A stretch of 64,000 bases of DNA. Source: Methylobacterium sp. W2. Lineage in GTDB: Bacteria; Pseudomonadota; Alphaproteobacteria; Rhizobiales; Beijerinckiaceae. Each line of letters opens with the position of its first letter. Position 1 is the stretch's first letter. Under the pieces are notes generated by a model that worked only from the letters and a program-made list of their open reading frames with translations, was not told the DNA's origin and ran no database searches. The position numbers were made by a program, and so were the translations under genes. Location of the stretch: positions 62,001 through 126,000 of the forward strand of contig NZ_VMOA01000008.1 of the NCBI RefSeq assembly GCF_020662345.1, in the 5' to 3' direction. Positions 60,493-64,000 of the stretch are shown in pieces.

Positions 60493-62064
60493 ATGGCCGA
60501 CTATTACCCCCTGCTGGCACGAGCGCTCCAAGCGATGCCGGATCGTTCTCCGGCCTTGCGCAAGGCGGTCTACGACCGGGCACGCGGCGCCCTGATCGGG
60601 CAGCTTCGCTCGCTCGAACCGCCCCTGTCCGAAGCCGATATCGACCTCGAGAGCAAGGCTCTCGAAACCGCGATCAGCAGGGTCGAGAGCGAACATGGCG
60701 GGCCACCCGCCGCCGTCGCCAACGATGTCGCGCCACCGGTCTTCGCCGTGCCGGAAGAGCGCGACGTGCTGCCGGAAGCGGCGGCGCCCGATCGATCCGC
60801 CGACAATGCGAGAGATCGCATCGCCGAGCCCGGCCTACCGCCGGCCCCTGAGCCGAATCTCGGCATCCGCCCGACCCGGCCGGAGCGCCAGCCGGGCGCG
60901 CAGCCCGATGCGTCGACGCCCGAGCCGCTGCCGTCGGCGGGGGATGGACCGGCTCCGGTCTCCCGGGAGCCCGCGCCGGTCCTGCCGATCAAGCCCCGGA
61001 AGGCGAAATCCGCGGACAAGGTTGCCGACAGGAAGGCCGCGCGGGACGCCGCGCGGAAAGCGTCGAACGACGAGGCCGCGAGCGAAGCGACCGAGCCGGA
61101 ACCGGCCAGCGAGCCGACGCCCGAGCCGCCGGTCGCCGAAGGCGCAACGATCCCCGCAGCGGCGGAGGGCGCCAATGGGCGCCATCGCCCGCGCATCGAC
61201 GTCGTCGCCCCGCGCAAGAGCCGCCCTCGCCTGATCCGCAACATCTTTGTCGGAAGCGTCCTGCTCATCGTCGTCGGGCTGATCGCGGTGGCGGCCTTCA
61301 TGCTGCGCGACAAGCCCTCGGACCTGCAGCCCGGCGATACCGAGGCCCAGGGAGAAGCGACCGATTCCGGGGCCGCGAAATATGCCGACCGGATCGGCGG
61401 GGAGGCTCCCGCCTCCCCGGAACGACGCGACTCCTTCGCCCGCCAGACGCCCGCCCGGTCGCCAGCCACGACGCCGGCCGATCCGACCAAGCCACCGGCC
61501 CAGCCCGACGTGGCGGTGGCGCAGCGCGCCGTTCTCTTCGAGGAAAACACGGCGGGAGGAAACGCCCAGCCGATCACCTTCCAGGGCGTCGTGGTGTGGC
61601 GCCTGGAGGCGATCAACGGCGAGCAGGGCCAGCCGCTGGAAACCGTCATCCGGGGACGTCTGACCTTCGCCGAGGCCGGCTTGGCTCTGGTGATGACCAT
61701 CAGGCGGAACCTCGACGCCACCTTCCCCGCCTCCCACACCATCGAACTGGCCTTCACCACGACGAGTCCGGCCGGGGACACGCATTCCGTGCAGGATATC
61801 GGCCTGCTGAGCGCGAAGGATGAAGAGGGAGGCCGTGGGTCGCCGGTGTCGGGTCTGCCGGTGCGCGTGAAGGAGAACCTGTTCCTGATCGGCCTGTCGT
61901 CGCTGCAGGCCGACGTGGACCGCAACACCGACCTTCTGGAGCACCGCAACTGGTTCGACCTGCCGATGAAGTTCGCCGCCGGGCCCCGCGGCGTGCTGAC
62001 CTTCGAGAAGGGCTCGTCGGGCAATCAGGTCATCCGCTCCGCCTTCGAACAGTGGCGTCGATAG
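60493..62064 (+). CDS. single-pass membrane protein with Pro/Ala/Glu-rich cytoplasmic half, unknown function
   Basis: A 523-residue protein. Residues 1-65 (MADYYPLLARALQAMPDRSP, then RSLEPPLSEADIDLESKALE) form a conserved-looking helical head typical of a family seen in alphaproteobacteria. Residues 70-245 are Pro/Ala/Glu-rich and likely disordered. One membrane helix (NIFVGSVLLIVVGLIAVAAF, about 251-270) leads to an outside domain (about 345-515) with beta-rich sequence: VVVWRLEAINGEQGQPLETV, TIELAFTTTSPAGDTHSV, then GLSSLQADVDRNTDLLEHRN. I recognise no domain of known function. It lies after purA and ends at a strong terminator. Confidence 0.72.
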   Translation: MADYYPLLARALQAMPDRSPALRKAVYDRARGALIGQLRSLEPPLSEADIDLESKALETAISRVESEHGGPPAAVANDVAPPVFAVPEERDVLPEAAAPDRSADNARDRIAEPGLPPAPEPNLGIRPTRPERQPGAQPDASTPEPLPSAGDGPAPVSREPAPVLPIKPRKAKSADKVADRKAARDAARKASNDEAASEATEPEPASEPTPEPPVAEGATIPAAAEGANGRHRPRIDVVAPRKSRPRLIRNIFVGSVLLIVVGLIAVAAFMLRDKPSDLQPGDTEAQGEATDSGAAKYADRIGGEAPASPERRDSFARQTPARSPATTPADPTKPPAQPDVAVAQRAVLFEENTAGGNAQPITFQGVVVWRLEAINGEQGQPLETVIRGRLTFAEAGLALVMTIRRNLDATFPASHTIELAFTTTSPAGDTHSVQDIGLLSAKDEEGGRGSPVSGLPVRVKENLFLIGLSSLQADVDRNTDLLEHRNWFDLPMKFAAGPRGVLTFEKGSSGNQVIRSAFEQWRR

Positions 62065-62078
62065 GCGCGGATACGAAG

Positions 62079-62112
62079 AAAGCCGGTCCCGCGTTCGCGG
62101 AACCGGCTTTTC
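62079..62112. terminator. terminator between the one-TM protein gene and rpoH
   Basis: AAAGCCGGTCCCGCG and CGCGGAACCGGCTTT pair with one bulge around TT, followed by a short T run on the plus strand (CTTTTC) and preceded by AAGAAA, so it can work both ways. It separates the convergent genes. Confidence 0.85.
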
Positions 62113-62256
62113 GATCATCGATCCCCGAGGCAGCGATTCATACGACGTTCCACGGACCCTGACCCACAGGTCAGGGACAGTGAGGTCCGGCGGACGACCG
62201 CCGCCGCGCAGTCGCGCGGGCAGCCCTCGATGAATTGGGCCCATCGAGGCCCGGTC

Positions 62257-63147
62257 TCAGGCGTGCGCGGCGGCCCGTGGTGCCTCGCGGGTGGCGAGGT
62301 TGCGCTTGACCGCTTCCTGGATCTTCTCGAACGCCCGGACCTCGATCTGGCGGACACGCTCGCGCGACACCCCGAATTCACCCGACAGGTCTTCGAGGGT
62401 GATCGGGTCATCGGCGAGACGGCGCGCCTCGAAGATGCGGCGCTCGCGCGGGTTCAGCACAGACAACGCGTCGCGCAGGGCGGTCAGACGGTTCTGGCCC
62501 TCTTCCTCGCGAGCGAGCACGGTTTCCTGGCTCGGGCTGTTGTCGACCAGCCAATCCTGCCACTCGCCCTCCCCTTCCTCACGCAGCGGCGCGTTGAGGG
62601 AGGTGTCGCCGGAGAGGCGGCGGTTCATGTCGATCACGTCCTGCTCGGGCACGCCGAGCTTGACCGCGATCTGAGCCACCTGATCCGGCTTGAGGTCACC
62701 CTCGTCCAGGGCGGATATCTTGCCCTTGGCCTTCCGGAGATTGAAGAACAGCTTCTTCTGGTTGGCCGTGGTGCCCATCTTCACCAGCGACCACGAGCGC
62801 AGGATGTATTCCTGGATCGCGGCCTTGATCCACCACATGGCATAGGTCGCAAGGCGGAAGCCTTTGTCCGGCTCGAAGCGCTTGACGGCCTGCATCAGGC
62901 CGACATTGCCCTCGGACACGACCTCGCCGATCGGCAGTCCATAGCCGCGGTAGCCCATGGCGATCTTGGCCACGAGCCGCAGATGCGACGTGACGAGCCG
63001 GTGCGCCGCATCGCGATCGCCCTGTTCACGCCAGTTCTTGGCCAGCGTGAACTCCTCGTTCGGCTCGAGCATCGGAAACTTGCGGATTTCATCGAGGTAG
63101 CGCGAAAGGCCACCCTCGGTGGCGAGCACGGGTAGTGCGCCTGCCAT
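62257..63147 (-). CDS. rpoH: RNA polymerase sigma-32 factor (heat shock)
   Basis: A 296-residue sigma70-family factor of the RpoH group. Region 1.2/2 includes RYLDEIRKFPMLEPNEEFTL, SEGNVGLMQAVKRFEPDKGF and the -10-binding RLATYAMWWIKAAIQEYIL; the RpoH box follows (KKLFFNLRKAKGKISAL). Region 4 (TLEDLSGEFGVSRERVRQIE) binds the -35. Two in-frame ATGs exist; the one at 63147 is preferred because AAGGAG lies 8 bases upstream, while it is only 2 bases from the ATG at 63153. The much longer frame to 63741 reads through antisense DNA of the next gene. Heat-shock genes are the expected targets; alphaproteobacteria often have more than one RpoH. Confidence 0.95.
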   Translation of the reverse strand: MAGALPVLATEGGLSRYLDEIRKFPMLEPNEEFTLAKNWREQGDRDAAHRLVTSHLRLVAKIAMGYRGYGLPIGEVVSEGNVGLMQAVKRFEPDKGFRLATYAMWWIKAAIQEYILRSWSLVKMGTTANQKKLFFNLRKAKGKISALDEGDLKPDQVAQIAVKLGVPEQDVIDMNRRLSGDTSLNAPLREEGEGEWQDWLVDNSPSQETVLAREEEGQNRLTALRDALSVLNPRERRIFEARRLADDPITLEDLSGEFGVSRERVRQIEVRAFEKIQEAVKRNLATREAPRAAAHA

Positions 63148-63388
63148 AGTCATCTCTCCTTGCAAGGTCCCCCGAACGGGCAGACCAGAAACGAACCGCC
63201 GCTCTTCGAGCCGACCGTCCCACTCCCCGAACCTACTCGGAAAGGAAACGGTGCGGTAGCGGTCCGTGACTCGACCATCGCCATCAACGCGCCAGCGAGC
63301 CGATCGCCCGAAGGTGGCACGAAAGGCCGCGGCCCGGGGTGCGCCGGCACACCTGTTTGCCGGCGACCCTTGACAGCGACACTCGGGC

Positions 63389-63413
63389 AACAGGACCGCG
63401 GGCCAAGGGTTCC
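63389..63413 (-). promoter_or_regulatory. GGAAC-N16-TGTT, possible ECF-type promoter upstream of rpoH
   Basis: On the minus strand GGAAC (63413-63409) and TGTT (63392-63389) are 16 bases apart. This is close to the alphaproteobacterial general-stress EcfG form GGAAC-N16/17-CGTT. It lies about 240 bases before the rpoH start, in a 308-base gap (63148-63455) with no gene. Four short bases match easily by chance, so this is a weak call. Confidence 0.3.
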
Positions 63414-63455
63414 CGCGGCGGCCGCAGCCCCGCGCCCACGCGCGCTTCCGCCTCC

Positions 63456-64000
63456 TCAGGAGCGATCGTTCGCCCTCAGCGCGGCGATGAGAGAGGCCAT
63501 GTCCGGCGGGATCGGGCTCTCGAAGCGCAGGACCTCGCCGGTGCGGGGATGTTCGAACCCGAGGATGGCGGCATGGAGCGCCTGGCGCCCCAACGCTTCG
63601 AGTTCGGCCCGCGCCGCCGGCCCGAGGCGCGCGGCCTTGGTCTTGAAGGCGTTGCCATAGACCGCATCGCCGAGAAGCGGATGGCCGCGATGGCTCAGAT
63701 GGACGCGGATCTGGTGGGTCCGCCCGGTCTCGAGCCGGCACCGGACCAGGGCGACTTCGGTTCCCGCATCCAGGATGTCCTCGACGACGTAATGCGTGAT
63801 CGCCGTGCGCCCCTCGCCCGGGCGCATGATGGCGATCTTCTCGCGGTTGCGCTGGCTGCGTCCGAGTTCGACGTCGATGGTGCCCAGCCGGGGCTCCGGC
63901 GCTCCCCAGGTGAGGGCGAGATAGGCGCGCTCCAGGGGTCCGTTGCGGCCATGGTCGGCGAACTGCGCCGTGAGCCCTTTATGGGCGAGATCGTTCTTGG
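63456..64000 (-). CDS. RluA/RluD-family pseudouridine synthase, C-terminal part (cut by window edge)
   Basis: The frame runs in from the right edge and ends at 63456, giving about 180 residues. AKNDLAHKGLTAQFADHGRN, then GPLERAYLALTWGAPEPRLG, RCRLETGRTHQIRVHLSHRG and HPLLGDAVYG are standard for RluA/C/D enzymes that make pseudouridine in 23S rRNA. RTHQIRVH is the conserved substrate-binding part. The catalytic Asp motif (HRLD) and an S4 domain would be beyond the edge. RluD (positions 1911/1915/1917) is most likely, but RluC cannot be ruled out. It precedes rpoH on the same strand. Confidence 0.9.
   Translation of the reverse strand, partial: KNDLAHKGLTAQFADHGRNGPLERAYLALTWGAPEPRLGTIDVELGRSQRNREKIAIMRPGEGRTAITHYVVEDILDAGTEVALVRCRLETGRTHQIRVHLSHRGHPLLGDAVYGNAFKTKAARLGPAARAELEALGRQALHAAILGFEHPRTGEVLRFESPIPPDMASLIAALRANDRS

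Noticed and set aside
63148..63741. Long N-terminal extension of rpoH
   Set aside because: It runs through the gap and antisense to the pseudouridine synthase gene. Sigma-32 length and the AAGGAG site support the start at 63147.

Overview
The window is GC-rich and densely coded and looks like the chromosome of an alphaproteobacterium of the Methylobacterium/Methylorubrum type (Hyphomicrobiales). This rests on gene content (LdtR, a PodJ-like polar protein, PqqA peptides ending in the ESAEID..FN form known from Methylobacterium, HIBYL-CoA hydrolase, a MalQ-TreY fusion) and on base composition. It is inference; no rRNA or other phylogenetic marker was compared. No tRNA, rRNA, CRISPR array, prophage or intact insertion sequence was seen.

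Layout. 1-2557: the N-terminal part of a long coiled-coil/one-TM protein on the minus strand that runs off the left edge. 2841-10358: fatty-acid beta-oxidation genes (acyl-CoA dehydrogenase, thiolase, FadB/FadJ-type fused hydratase-dehydrogenase) with a DUF2059 protein, an EAL phosphodiesterase and a DUF779 protein. 10492-13420: a divergent arsenic cluster, arsH < > arsR-arsC-arsB, with a palindromic operator between. 13457-17931: glycogen phosphorylase and a GH13 alpha-glucosidase. 18063-27764: mixed housekeeping and envelope genes (Bpt aminoacyl-transferase, a GT39 plus GT2-GtrA pair, RDD protein, a soluble MCP-like sensor, HemB, HIBYL-CoA hydrolase, LdtR). 27911-32661: an accessory stretch with an RTX protein, a DCC thiol protein, four small minus-strand genes of unknown role and, too short for usual gene callers, two tandem pqqA genes without pqqBCDE beside them. 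33189-35092: MgtE and YidB.

35380-53184 is the core of the window: treZ, malQ-treY fusion, a two-domain glgE, treS-maltokinase fusion and glgB on the plus strand, closed by a strong terminator, with glgA on the opposite strand. Together they encode both trehalose routes from glucan (TreY/TreZ) and the trehalose-to-glucan route (TreS, maltokinase, GlgE, GlgB), so storage glucan and the stress solute trehalose can be interconverted. GlgP at 13-16 kb would degrade the polymer. No glgC or glgX was found in the window.

53648-64000: a TonB-dependent siderophore receptor with an Irr-like box and an odd repeated 3' end, purB, a D-amino-acid-transaminase-like gene, purA, a one-TM protein, rpoH (sigma-32) and the C-terminal part of an RluD-type pseudouridine synthase that runs off the right edge.

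I did not find a system that I would call wholly new. The best leads are the orphan tandem pqqA pair and the neighbouring small genes, the two-domain GlgE and MalQ-TreY fusions, the soluble MCP with reversed domain order, and the repeated 3' end of the siderophore receptor gene.
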